Source: UBA4823 sp034436035
GTDB lineage: Bacteria; Chloroflexota; Anaerolineae; Anaerolineales; UBA4823
Direction of reading: 5' to 3'
Length of the DNA stretch: 53,854 nucleotides
Assembly: GCA_034436035.1 (NCBI GenBank)
Contig: DAOTVW010000195.1
Location: forward strand, 1 to 53,854
This document shows positions 42,512 through 50,448 of the stretch, piece by piece. A program made the translations under genes and the position numbers. The notes under the pieces are model-generated. The model saw only the letters and a program-made list of their open reading frames with translations. It did no database searches and was not told the DNA's origin. How positions within the stretch are numbered: the stretch's first letter is position 1; the number at the start of each line of letters is the position of its first letter.

Positions 42512-43057
42512 TTATTTTTCCTTGCGCTTTAATCCCGCTCGATCGATCAGATAGAACAAGAAGAGGGATATCAGCGCAAAGGTAAATACCGTTAAGTAAG
42601 GATTCAGATGCCAGAGATCTGGCAAAACTACATTTCCATAATTGGCGATCTTCGAGATGACCGGGAAGACCTGCTGATATGTCAAACCAAAAATCACTGC
42701 ACCGGTCAAGAAACCCAATAAACCAGGGATAAGATAATCAAGCTTTCCTTCGCCGGAACCGGCGACACAGGTGCCCGGGCAGTAACCGGTGAGTGCCATG
42801 CCAACGCCGAATATCAGCCCGCCGATCAAGTTGCCGGCGATATACGTAGCTGGTACGGTTGGGAAGGTGACCAGGCCAAGACCACGCAGGGTATAAAGGC
42901 CAGCCATGGAGACGACCAAAGCAGTCATCATGAATTGCAACACCGCCATATCAGTGAGACGAAAAACGTTGACAATTTTGTGATATTTGGTTAATCCGGC
43001 TTTGTTCAGCGAAAAGCCAAAGAACAAACCTAATAAAAGCATCATGATTGTGGACAT
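42512..43057 (-). CDS. YeeE/YedE-family (DUF395) sulfur-transport membrane protein, second of a pair
   Basis: The 181-aa protein has about four to five hydrophobic helices and the family motif MALTGYCPGTCVAGSGEGK, with two Cys next to the pore-like segment. YeeE/YedE proteins import thiosulfate or other sulfur-containing ions (shown for TsuA); small two-gene versions act as pairs. The ATG follows AGAAGGAG. The partner gene starts directly upstream. No TusA-like gene is adjacent, unlike many yeeE loci. Confidence 0.88.
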   Translation of the reverse strand: MSTIMMLLLGLFFGFSLNKAGLTKYHKIVNVFRLTDMAVLQFMMTALVVSMAGLYTLRGLGLVTFPTVPATYIAGNLIGGLIFGVGMALTGYCPGTCVAGSGEGKLDYLIPGLLGFLTGAVIFGLTYQQVFPVISKIANYGNVVLPDLWHLNPYLTVFTFALISLFLFYLIDRAGLKRKEK

Positions 43058-43072
43058 CGTTTCTCCTTCTTG

Positions 43073-43618
43073 CTAAAAGCGATCGCGATAGATTACGAAA
43101 GCCGTGATAATACCGGAGATGAACATTCCGGCGATGAATAAGAACGCTGCCGGCGCCAGGAGCATACCGCCGGATATGGCTAATCCACTTGTGCAGCCAC
43201 CGGCAATCCCGGCCGCATATTCGAGGATGATGGCACCGATAAACCCGATTAGCCAGCGTTTCCAGGTTTGCGGTCCAAAGATTTGTTTCCATTGCGGGTC
43301 ACTGTTGGCGGCGTCTTTCTTGCCCCATTTGAGTGTTCCGCTTGTGGCTGCGCCAAGCATGCCGCCAAAGAAAACCCCCACCAGCAGGATGACATTGCTG
43401 GTGATGCCGGGCGGCATAATGAAATTGAAATACAGGTTGTCAAATAATTTCGGTGCAATGGCTTTTCCAATCAAGCCAGCCAGGTTCTCGAAAGCGCCGG
43501 AGGCTCCCAGTAGGCTATTGGTGAGCCACACTGCCAGGATACCAACGATGCCCAGCAGGATACCGGCGATATAAGGTGACCAGACTTCCTTGCGGATATA
43601 GTTCAAAATGAATTTCAT
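43073..43618 (-). CDS. YeeE/YedE-family (DUF395) sulfur-transport membrane protein, first of a pair
   Basis: The 181-aa protein has four to five hydrophobic helices and the partner motif AGGCTSGLAISGG, with one Cys. This is the half with the GCTSG motif that usually pairs with the GYCPGT half encoded next. The pair probably moves a reduced sulfur compound across the membrane. The gene starts 2 bp after the triheme cytochrome gene, so all three are probably cotranscribed. Confidence 0.88.
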   Translation of the reverse strand: MKFILNYIRKEVWSPYIAGILLGIVGILAVWLTNSLLGASGAFENLAGLIGKAIAPKLFDNLYFNFIMPPGITSNVILLVGVFFGGMLGAATSGTLKWGKKDAANSDPQWKQIFGPQTWKRWLIGFIGAIILEYAAGIAGGCTSGLAISGGMLLAPAAFLFIAGMFISGIITAFVIYRDRF

Positions 43619-43620
43619 GG

Positions 43621-44496
43621 CTATTCCTCTTTCTCTTCGGGGGATACAACTTCATCCAATAATTGGATTACTTTTTCAGCCTTCTTGGGATTGCTCAAGA
43701 TTTTCCGCAGCGTTTGGCGGGATTGCGGTTTGAGCTCGGTTAATTCAGGCAAAATATCCACCACGTCGGCAGGATATTCTCCTTCCACCGCTTTGGTGTC
43801 GCCAAATGAGATATTAATCCATTTCTCGTTGTGCAATACAAACACACCGCCGCCCACAAGGATTAAACCACTCAGCAATGCCAAAATAACATTTCCCCAG
43901 TTGACCGGTTTCTGGCCCAGGACGATTTCATTGTAGCGTTTGGTGTAATCCACTAAATTCGGGTCGTCGACCGCGATTGCAGGACTGGCAGGCTCATTAG
44001 CAACAGTTTGTGGGGCTGCTTGTCCGCTTGAGGTGCTTGCTGAAGGAGCACCTTCTGCTGGCGCTGCGGGTGCAGCGGTTGTTCCCGATGCAGCCGGCGC
44101 AGCGGGGGCGGCACCGCTTCCAATTTCGACGCCTAATTTGGTGGCATAGACCTGCGCACGTGCTTCTAAATCGTTGGGATGGCAGGATTGGCAGGAAGCT
44201 TTGATATCCGAGAGGGGCGGCACCATGCCATTATGGGCAGCGGTTTTATCGGTTGCTTGCTGATTGCCGCCGTGACAGATATAGCAAAAATCCCCAAATG
44301 CATGTGAAGTATGCCATGGGGTGCCATCGTTGTTGACCGGTTTCTGGCCCTGTACTTCGTGACAGTTCTTGCAGGAGGAAGCCTGAGAACCGCACTGCGC
44401 ATTGGCTGGAGGCGCCGTTCCCAGCCACAACGCGCTGGCAAGCACAAGCACCAGCCCGGCGAAGAGAAGGGAGATGATGGTGTTTTTCTGGATCAT
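43621..44496 (-). CDS. Triheme c-type cytochrome with transmembrane helix and cytoplasmic tail
   Basis: The 291-aa protein has a signal peptide (cleavage near ANAQC) and three CXXCH motifs (CKNCH, CYICH, CQSCH) in the first 110 residues. An Ala/Pro/Ser-rich linker (about 130-170) and one membrane helix (about 205-225) follow. The last 65 charged residues would be cytoplasmic. It may pass electrons to periplasmic partners such as the molybdoprotein or the nonaheme cytochrome. The ribosome binding site GAGGAAAG supports the start. Lying between the regulator and YeeE genes, it is unusual for a YeeE operon. Confidence 0.82.
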   Translation of the reverse strand: MIQKNTIISLLFAGLVLVLASALWLGTAPPANAQCGSQASSCKNCHEVQGQKPVNNDGTPWHTSHAFGDFCYICHGGNQQATDKTAAHNGMVPPLSDIKASCQSCHPNDLEARAQVYATKLGVEIGSGAAPAAPAASGTTAAPAAPAEGAPSASTSSGQAAPQTVANEPASPAIAVDDPNLVDYTKRYNEIVLGQKPVNWGNVILALLSGLILVGGGVFVLHNEKWINISFGDTKAVEGEYPADVVDILPELTELKPQSRQTLRKILSNPKKAEKVIQLLDEVVSPEEKEE

Positions 44497-44522
44497 TTCT
44501 TTCCTCGTAAGAGATATAGGAT

Positions 44523-44873
44523 TTAGATACCGACCTCGGTGACTAAACTGGCTCGTTGTACCAGACGGTCGCGCATAACAGCTCGAAGTAAGTCGAGGGC
44601 TTCGATCAAACGGTGATCGGTCAGGCAGTAAAGCATGGTGGTGCCTTGCCGTTCCGCTTTGACTAACCCACGATCCCGTAAAATTTTTAAATGGCGAGAA
44701 ATAGTGGGTTGGTTGACGTTTAAATCCGCGGCAAGTTCGTTGACCATGCGCGGTTTTTCATCTAATTCATAGAGGATCAAGATTCGGGTGGGATCCGAAA
44801 ATGCTGAACATAATTCAGCTTCCATCATGCAGATTTCTTGGCTAAGGTTAGGAGAGAGAGGATTGTTTTCCAT
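44523..44873 (-). CDS. ArsR/SmtB-family repressor with three cysteines
   Basis: The protein (116 aa from ATG 44873; an ATG at 44897 adds 8 residues) has the ArsR winged helix, with FSDPTRILILYEL and the recognition helix NQPTISRHLKIL. In the longer numbering its Cys are at 23, 30 and 91. Two Cys on different helices could respond to sulfur species as in SqrR/BigR-type sensors, but spacing differs and metal sensing is possible. The inverted repeat TATATTC-N16-GAATATA (44879-44908) overlaps the longer start and is a candidate operator. It heads the sulfur cluster. Confidence 0.88.
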   Translation of the reverse strand: MENNPLSPNLSQEICMMEAELCSAFSDPTRILILYELDEKPRMVNELAADLNVNQPTISRHLKILRDRGLVKAERQGTTMLYCLTDHRLIEALDLLRAVMRDRLVQRASLVTEVGI

Positions 44874-44878
44874 TTTCT

Positions 44879-44908
44879 TATATTCGAATAAACGCATAAA
44901 TGAATATA
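44879..44908 (-). promoter_or_regulatory. Candidate ArsR operator
   Basis: TATATTC (44879-44885) and GAATATA (44902-44908) form an inverted repeat with a 16-bp spacer. The left arm contains the palindrome TATTCGAATA (44881-44890). It lies just upstream of the favoured ArsR start, consistent with autoregulation. There is no direct evidence of binding. Confidence 0.45.
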
Positions 44909-44955
44909 TTTATCTATATCATATTCTGAGCAGGGTAATTCTTATAGTGAAATAT

Positions 44956-44994
44956 GTCACAACCTGTCATGTGATTCGTCACATTTAGGTGACA
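44956..44994. promoter_or_regulatory. Cluster of inverted GTCA/TGAC repeats upstream of the sulfur cluster
   Basis: The core ATGTGA-TTCG-TCACAT (44969-44984) is a perfect 6-bp inverted repeat with a 4-bp spacer, the spacing used by FNR-like proteins. TGTCA (44965-44969) and TGACA (44990-44994) flank it, and another GTCAC is at 44956-44960. It lies about 83 bp upstream of the ArsR start. A Crp/Fnr-type activator is plausible, but none is encoded in the window. Confidence 0.4.
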
Positions 44995-45008
44995 GAGTAC
45001 ACAAGTGG

Positions 45009-45051
45009 AAAATTAAAAAGCCTTATTGAAAATAACTTCAATAAGGCTTTT
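45009..45051 (-). terminator. Rho-independent terminator of the small two-helix membrane-protein gene
   Basis: The arms 45016-45030 and 45037-45051, centred on GCCTTATTGAA and TTCAATAAGGC, form a 15-bp stem with a 6-nt loop. On the minus strand it is followed by TTTTTAATTTT. It closes the upstream transcript before the ArsR promoter region. Confidence 0.85.
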
Positions 45052-45073
45052 GGTGATGCTATTTATTAATTGT

Positions 45074-45400
45074 TTATTGATTGCGGAGATGTTCTTCGAT
45101 ATCCATGAAGAGATAAATGCCCTCTCCGATAGCCTGAAGCAGAATGAAGAAAAATCCACCTACCAATAGAATGAAAAGATTGCTGATCATTCCTAAAATA
45201 CCATTGACCCCAGCCTGGAATGCTCCTTGACGGATTTGCAGGAAAACTACTGTGAGGGAGAAAATGGCAGCGATCACGAGGATGATCCATGCCACGGCAT
45301 TTGCCCAACCGGCAATGCGCATTAATTTGGTTTCGTCATGGTAAAGGTCTTCATCGACTTCTTCGACTTCTTCGTAAATTTGAACTTCTGGTTCGCTCAT
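45074..45400 (-). CDS. Small two-helix membrane protein of unknown function
   Basis: The 108-aa protein has an acidic N-terminus (EEVEEVDEDL), then two membrane helices (about 33-53 and 70-98). I do not recognise a family. The gene has AGGAAGG upstream, is monocistronic and is followed by a strong terminator. A GATGAAT-N3-ATTCATC palindrome lies at 45460-45476, upstream of the gene, and may be an operator. Confidence 0.6.
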   Translation of the reverse strand: MSEPEVQIYEEVEEVDEDLYHDETKLMRIAGWANAVAWIILVIAAIFSLTVVFLQIRQGAFQAGVNGILGMISNLFILLVGGFFFILLQAIGEGIYLFMDIEEHLRNQ

Positions 45401-45459
45401 GATATAAAATTCCTTCCTATGCTTTAGATAATATCTTGCTGCGGATGAAAATCAGCCCA

Positions 45460-45476
45460 GATGAATCCCATTCATC
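45460..45476. promoter_or_regulatory. Palindrome upstream of the small membrane-protein gene
   Basis: GATGAAT (45460-45466) and ATTCATC (45470-45476) are perfect arms around CCC. It lies 60 bp upstream of the start at 45400. The rest of this 155-bp gap shows no clear promoter hexamers. Confidence 0.3.
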
Positions 45477-45555
45477 ACAAGTTCACTAATGGACATCCAT
45501 CTTTGTTGCTTGAAAAGTAAAGGCTTTTTTATGTCGCAGTGACATTATTATAATC

Positions 45556-47340
45556 CTAAGTGCTTGCCTTGAGTAAATGTTGTAATAGTGCTTGAGCTGC
45601 TTCTTCAGGCCCTTTGCGTTCCCAGCCGGTTAATCCGAGACGGGTGCGCAACTGACCGACAAAGATGTTCTGTTGAAAAAAAGCCTGAAAGTATAGTTCC
45701 GCCAGCCGGTCATGGAGTTGACGATATTGTGGTGGGCCAAAAATATTAGTGAAGTAAGTTTGGACTAGTCCTGTGGAGGTGGTTGTGCCTTTGCTCATGG
45801 CAATGCCGCGGCGGAAGACGTCCACTGCCATTTCTGGTGTGGTAAATTGTTCGATGATGGGATGTTCATCATCCACTTGTTCGTAATTGTTTGCATAAAA
45901 AACCATATCGATGGGAATGCCTTGGACAATATTGCTATAAGATGTGACGGGTAAGACCACGCGTGCGTTCACTTGGCCAGGATTCATAATGATGGTGCGA
46001 TCGAGGTGTCCAAAGGCATAACCAGGATGCAAGTCATCTAAGCGCACAAATGCCCCCACCTCTGTCCCATAGCCGAGGATACGATTCTGCGCGGTGATAC
46101 GAAGCGAGCCCATGTCATCGGCGATGATCACCATTTGACGGATATATTCCTCCCCAATCGCTCGAAATGCTTCCAGAGTTTCAGATTTACCTGTACCGGT
46201 ATCTCCCATAATTAAAATTGTGGGTTCGCTACCATTTTTAAGCAGAAATCGCACCATCGCACCATGATAGGGAAAGTTACCGCGCTGCATCATGACGACG
46301 TTATGAAGGGTAAGCGTCATCTTTTTTAAGTACCCAAAGTAGCCATATTCTTTGCGGCGGGGGATCATCCCTACCAAGAGACCTTGTGAAAGGTCTTCAT
46401 AGAACTGGGTAGCGAACGCAGCGTTAGGGTCAAGGCATTCCTCATTTACTCCAAAGAGGAAAATTGCATCCGCTTTGCGATTCAGGACCTCATCTTCTGC
46501 CAGTTCGAATAGATTGCTCAGTGCAAAACCCAATTCATAGAATTCTTCATGAAAATAAATCAAGATCAAAAGTGTGCCAACTTTGGCTGGATAACAAAGC
46601 CATTGGTTTGGGTCTACTTGTAAATCATCTAAAGGATTGTGCTGGACGCGCACGAATTGACCGGTGCGTTTGTTCGTGGGTGGTTGGATGAGCAGAGGTG
46701 GATACATCAACACCTGGCGGATAATGCCGATACCATCCAGTTTATGGCAGCACTCACTTGGCTGAGGAATCAGCTTGGGCAATGCAATGACAGCAACCTC
46801 TGCACCAGCAGTCACCTGGCGGTAAATTTGGGGATGCCGCCCGCTGATGTTCTCCTGCACGTCGCGATATACACTGCGTACAAGGTGGGTGAGGGTTTCA
46901 ATCGTTTCGTTAAACGTGCGGTAAGGGCGCTTATCCAGCGCGTCGCCTTCTGAATCGCACACAATAAAACGTTCAAATTCCCGCCAGTAATCATAGAGCT
47001 GTTCAACGAAATTGGAGAGGATATCCGGCTGGCGGACAAAGCGATGGTCTTCTTCAACCAAGCGGGTGACATAATCCAATGGCATTTTTGCCAACAATTG
47101 TAAGACATGAGTGAGTTGATCGAGATCGCTTTCTGATACCGTTTGTCCTGCTGGCAATTCGAATATGGATAAGAGTGGGGAATCTTTCCGTAAGAGCTCC
47201 TGGACAAAGTGGCGCAGCACTTCGCGGAATAGCTCGCTGGCAAAAAGCTCATCTGCTGTTTCGCAAACGCGATTGCGAATGCGCAGGATAACCTGATGCC
47301 CAACGAACTTAAATTGCATAGGGGAATTGGGTGAAATCAT
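45556..47340 (-). CDS. PEP carboxykinase/HPr kinase-like P-loop protein
   Basis: The 594-aa protein has a P-loop MGDTGTGKSETLEAF (about 384-398) and a downstream acidic motif VIIADDMGSL, the arrangement of the PEP carboxykinase/HprK fold. The C-terminal half also resembles PEPCK (RTIIMNPGQVNARVVLPVTSY). The N-terminal 330 residues look regulatory and are not a standard PEPCK domain. It could be a kinase or phosphorylase rather than a carboxykinase, and the substrate is unknown. It is the last gene of a run from GNAT through RNase D and the beta-CASP RNase, 6 bp after the latter. Confidence 0.65.
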   Translation of the reverse strand: MISPNSPMQFKFVGHQVILRIRNRVCETADELFASELFREVLRHFVQELLRKDSPLLSIFELPAGQTVSESDLDQLTHVLQLLAKMPLDYVTRLVEEDHRFVRQPDILSNFVEQLYDYWREFERFIVCDSEGDALDKRPYRTFNETIETLTHLVRSVYRDVQENISGRHPQIYRQVTAGAEVAVIALPKLIPQPSECCHKLDGIGIIRQVLMYPPLLIQPPTNKRTGQFVRVQHNPLDDLQVDPNQWLCYPAKVGTLLILIYFHEEFYELGFALSNLFELAEDEVLNRKADAIFLFGVNEECLDPNAAFATQFYEDLSQGLLVGMIPRRKEYGYFGYLKKMTLTLHNVVMMQRGNFPYHGAMVRFLLKNGSEPTILIMGDTGTGKSETLEAFRAIGEEYIRQMVIIADDMGSLRITAQNRILGYGTEVGAFVRLDDLHPGYAFGHLDRTIIMNPGQVNARVVLPVTSYSNIVQGIPIDMVFYANNYEQVDDEHPIIEQFTTPEMAVDVFRRGIAMSKGTTTSTGLVQTYFTNIFGPPQYRQLHDRLAELYFQAFFQQNIFVGQLRTRLGLTGWERKGPEEAAQALLQHLLKAST

Positions 47341-47346
47341 CGCTGT

Positions 47347-48747
47347 TTAATCTACCTCCACTTGCTGGTGGAATTCTGGATATTGAACGTTTTTAACACC
47401 TAATTCTGCTAATCGTTGCATGAAAATCGCTGCAATGGGGGGGTCGCCGTGAACGAGAAAAATCTGTTTGACTTGTGGCAAAGCTGATTCGGCATATTTA
47501 AGCAGGAGCGGTTGACCAGCGTGAGCAGAATAACCGCCAATGGTGACCACCTCCGCGCGGCGGATATATGGTTCGCCAAATATCTTGACTTTTTCAGCAC
47601 GGTCAGCGAGCTGACGGCCTAAGGTGTTGGGGGCTTGCCAGCCAACAATTAAAATCGTGTTGCGGGGGTCTTCGATGTTATTGCGCAAATGATGCAAAAT
47701 CCGCCCGGCTTCTGCCATTCCACTGGCAGAGATAATGATCATCGGGTCGTGCCGATCATTGAGCGCTTTTGACTCTTCGACCGAGCGAATATAGGTGAGA
47801 CGGCTGAAACCAAAGAGATCATGTTGACGGTCGTTGAGGATAAACTGGCGCGTCTCTTCATCATAGCATTCCGGATGTTCGCGAAAAATTTCGGATGTGT
47901 TTACAGCTAATGGGCTATCGACATATACCGGAATGGCGGGTAATTCACCCAGATTGAACATTTTATGCAATGAATAAACGATTTCCTGGGTACGCCCCAC
48001 GGCAAAGGCGGGGATAATGATCTTGCCACCGCGTTCAACGGTGCGTTTTACCGTAGAGAGAAGCTCTTGGTATGCCATCTCTGGATCGTCATGGGTTTTG
48101 TCCCCATAGGTACATTCCATAATCAAGTAGTCGGTCTGAGAGGGCATAACTGGATCGCGGATGATTGGCAGGTCTGGGCGGCCAATATCTCCGGAGAACC
48201 AGAGGCGGTATTTATGGTTGTTTTCTTCGATATCGAGGCAGACCGCTGCAGAACCAAGGATGTGGCCTGCTTCAATAAACCGTGCAGTAACGCCAGGGAC
48301 TGGTTCAAAAGGCTCATCATAATTGACTGGGTGAAAATGCTCCTGGACGTTTTGCGCATCGGCAATGGTGTAAATGGGTTCAATGGGAGGTTCACCGTTG
48401 CGTTTGCGCTTTTTATTGACATAGGCGGCATCATCTTCCTGGATATGTGCTGAATCGAGCAGCATGATTTTTGCTAAATGAGCAGTTGCAGGAGTAGCAT
48501 AAATTGGACCCTGAAAGCCGCTTTTGACCAGGTTGGGTATATTTCCGCTATGATCGATATGGGCGTGTGAAAGGATCAACGCGTCCACTTTGGATGCCGG
48601 GAATGGCAATTTACGATTGCGTTCAAAAGCTTCTTGTCGTTTCCCTTGATAGAGACCACACTCGAGCAAGAGCAGTTTGTTATTGACTTCTAGTAGGTGT
48701 TGTGAACCGGTGACGGTCTGCGCCGCACCATAAAAAGTAATCTTCAT
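47347..48747 (-). CDS. Beta-CASP metallo-beta-lactamase ribonuclease
   Basis: The 466-aa protein has the MBL motif SHAHIDHSGN, the later motifs MECTYGD and SGMAEAGRILHH, and the terminal motif GGYSAHAG of the beta-CASP group (COG1236). Such enzymes are RNA endo- or exonucleases that use two zinc ions. It lacks KH domains, so it is the bacterial YSH1-like branch. The ATG follows GAGGATA. It lies 11 bp after RNase D in an apparent RNA-processing operon. Confidence 0.9.
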   Translation of the reverse strand: MKITFYGAAQTVTGSQHLLEVNNKLLLLECGLYQGKRQEAFERNRKLPFPASKVDALILSHAHIDHSGNIPNLVKSGFQGPIYATPATAHLAKIMLLDSAHIQEDDAAYVNKKRKRNGEPPIEPIYTIADAQNVQEHFHPVNYDEPFEPVPGVTARFIEAGHILGSAAVCLDIEENNHKYRLWFSGDIGRPDLPIIRDPVMPSQTDYLIMECTYGDKTHDDPEMAYQELLSTVKRTVERGGKIIIPAFAVGRTQEIVYSLHKMFNLGELPAIPVYVDSPLAVNTSEIFREHPECYDEETRQFILNDRQHDLFGFSRLTYIRSVEESKALNDRHDPMIIISASGMAEAGRILHHLRNNIEDPRNTILIVGWQAPNTLGRQLADRAEKVKIFGEPYIRRAEVVTIGGYSAHAGQPLLLKYAESALPQVKQIFLVHGDPPIAAIFMQRLAELGVKNVQYPEFHQQVEVD

Positions 48748-48758
48748 AAAATTATCCT

Positions 48759-49901
48759 CTATCGCTTTTGAATGAGAGTTAGGATTTGGCTGCCAAAGTG
48801 TTCCAGGCGCCAGGGGACATCAGAGAGGAGCAAAGCGAGTTCCGCCTGGGTATGGGGTGGATTTTGCGTCAAACGCATCATCACATCACGGGGTAAGACA
48901 ACATCCGAAGGTACCCCCAAGCGGTTGGCAGTGGTTTTACGCCAGTTGCGTAAGCGTTCTAATCGTTCAAGATATTCATCGCTTGGGCGATTATTACGGC
49001 TTGGATATAAGGGTGGATTGCGCAGGCCGCGTTGGATAGCTTGCAAGATGCCATGTCCATAACACTCAATTTGGCGGCGAGAAAAAGCAGGAACGCGTTC
49101 CAGATCTTCCAATGTGGCGGGAGAAAAGCGGGCAAGGTTGAGCAGGGTTTGATCGGACAATACCTTGAAAAGCGGCCGGTCCAGTTTACGCGCCATGCGA
49201 TCGCGATAAGCGACCAGTTCCTGTAAAACTGCCGCATTTTGGGGGGATAAATCCTGTGCGCCATTGATGCGCCAAAGATCATCACTTTTTCCGTTGCCAT
49301 TGTTTTCATGATCGTTCACGCGGCATAAGCGGGTAAAATCTTCCATTGCCAAAGCCACTAAATTGCGTGATTGTAATTCCGCCAACAGTTTTTCTCGTAA
49401 TAGCAAAAGATAGTGGGTATCGTCTTGGGCATAAGCCAGCATTTCCTGGTTAAGCGGGCGCACTCCCCAATTGGCGCGCTGAAAGCGTTTGTTGAGGTGG
49501 ATACCAAATTCCGATTCGAGTAGAGAACCAAGCCCAATTTGTTTTCGCCCCAAGATGCGGGCGGCAATCATGGTGTCAAAAAGATGATTGAATTGAAATT
49601 GAAAATCACGATGCAGGCACAACAGATCATATTCCGCTGCATGAAATACTTTTTCTATTTCTGGATGGGTAAAGATTTTCCCTAATGGACTGAGGTCATC
49701 CAATGCAAGCGGATCGACGAGGGCGTCCAGCTGTGAGGTGGAAAACTGAATCAAACAAACCCGTTCCTGGTAGGCGAAAAGACTGTTTGATTCGGTGTCG
49801 ATCGCTACGAGGGGTTCGTTTAATAAGTGTTCGACAAGCGCTTCAAGCTGCTCCGATTGAGTTACGAGAAGCGCTGCTGTGGTATGTGTTTGAAAAACCA
49901 T
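48759..49901 (-). CDS. rnd: Ribonuclease D
   Basis: The 380-aa protein has a DEDD exonuclease domain (ID-T-ES motif in VAIDTESNSL, then FHAAEYDLLCL and YAQDDTHYLL), followed by two HRDC-type helical regions. RNase D trims 3' ends of tRNA precursors and other structured RNAs. Length is normal. It is the second gene of the run starting with the GNAT gene, with an 18-bp gap. Confidence 0.93.
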   Translation of the reverse strand: MVFQTHTTAALLVTQSEQLEALVEHLLNEPLVAIDTESNSLFAYQERVCLIQFSTSQLDALVDPLALDDLSPLGKIFTHPEIEKVFHAAEYDLLCLHRDFQFQFNHLFDTMIAARILGRKQIGLGSLLESEFGIHLNKRFQRANWGVRPLNQEMLAYAQDDTHYLLLLREKLLAELQSRNLVALAMEDFTRLCRVNDHENNGNGKSDDLWRINGAQDLSPQNAAVLQELVAYRDRMARKLDRPLFKVLSDQTLLNLARFSPATLEDLERVPAFSRRQIECYGHGILQAIQRGLRNPPLYPSRNNRPSDEYLERLERLRNWRKTTANRLGVPSDVVLPRDVMMRLTQNPPHTQAELALLLSDVPWRLEHFGSQILTLIQKR

Positions 49902-49919
49902 ACCCCAATTATACCTAGA

Positions 49920-50387
49920 TTAATGAGAATTAACCTTTTCAAATATAAAGGCATCTTCTCCGTCTTCGTAATAATGGGGGATTGTTGAAATTTGGCGATA
50001 ACCTAAATTTTTATAAAGAGTGATTGCTTCCAGGTTCGAGCGGCGGACATTCAAACGCACCAATTGGGTGGCGAGACGTTTCTCACACTCCTGAAGCAGG
50101 CAGGTTGCTATCCCTTGGTGGCGAAATTGGGGTAGAACTCCAATTGTGGCTATCCAGCCAATTTGCTGATGATCCCGGCGGTCGCCGGCGATGAAACCAA
50201 CCATGTGATTCTCGATGACCGCTTTGAGTCGCACAATATTGGGATAGGTAAGCACGCCGATTAAATCTAGCAACGGCCAGGAATCTTTTGGAAAGCAGAT
50301 TTGTTCCAGCTGCCGCAAGCTGTTTAGATCTCGCCAGGTTGCGATTTCAATGGTGAAAGATGGTGGTTTGTAGGGCAGATAGGACAT
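49920..50387 (-). CDS. GNAT-family N-acetyltransferase, RimI-like
   Basis: The 155-aa protein has the GNAT fold with the acetyl-CoA loop QFRHQGIATCLLQECE and the RimI-like C-terminal segment VRRSNLEAITLYKNLGY. RimI-type enzymes acetylate protein N-termini, including ribosomal S18, but the exact target is uncertain. A strong hairpin (50404-50439) separates it from the SPFH gene upstream. It starts an operon with rnd. Confidence 0.85.
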   Translation of the reverse strand: MSYLPYKPPSFTIEIATWRDLNSLRQLEQICFPKDSWPLLDLIGVLTYPNIVRLKAVIENHMVGFIAGDRRDHQQIGWIATIGVLPQFRHQGIATCLLQECEKRLATQLVRLNVRRSNLEAITLYKNLGYRQISTIPHYYEDGEDAFIFEKVNSH

Positions 50388-50403
50388 ACGGCAATGTAAA
50401 TCA

Positions 50404-50439
50404 CTCGGTGACGGTCACCGCCAAAAGACCGTCACCGAG
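50404..50439 (-). other. Perfect intercistronic hairpin between the SPFH and GNAT genes
   Basis: CTCGGTGACGGTC (50404-50416) and its complement (50427-50439) form a 13-bp stem with a 10-nt loop. No T run follows on the minus strand. It may end transcription of the SPFH/NfeD pair by a U-independent route, or protect its 3' end. Confidence 0.7.
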
Positions 50440-50448
50440 GAAGGCACT

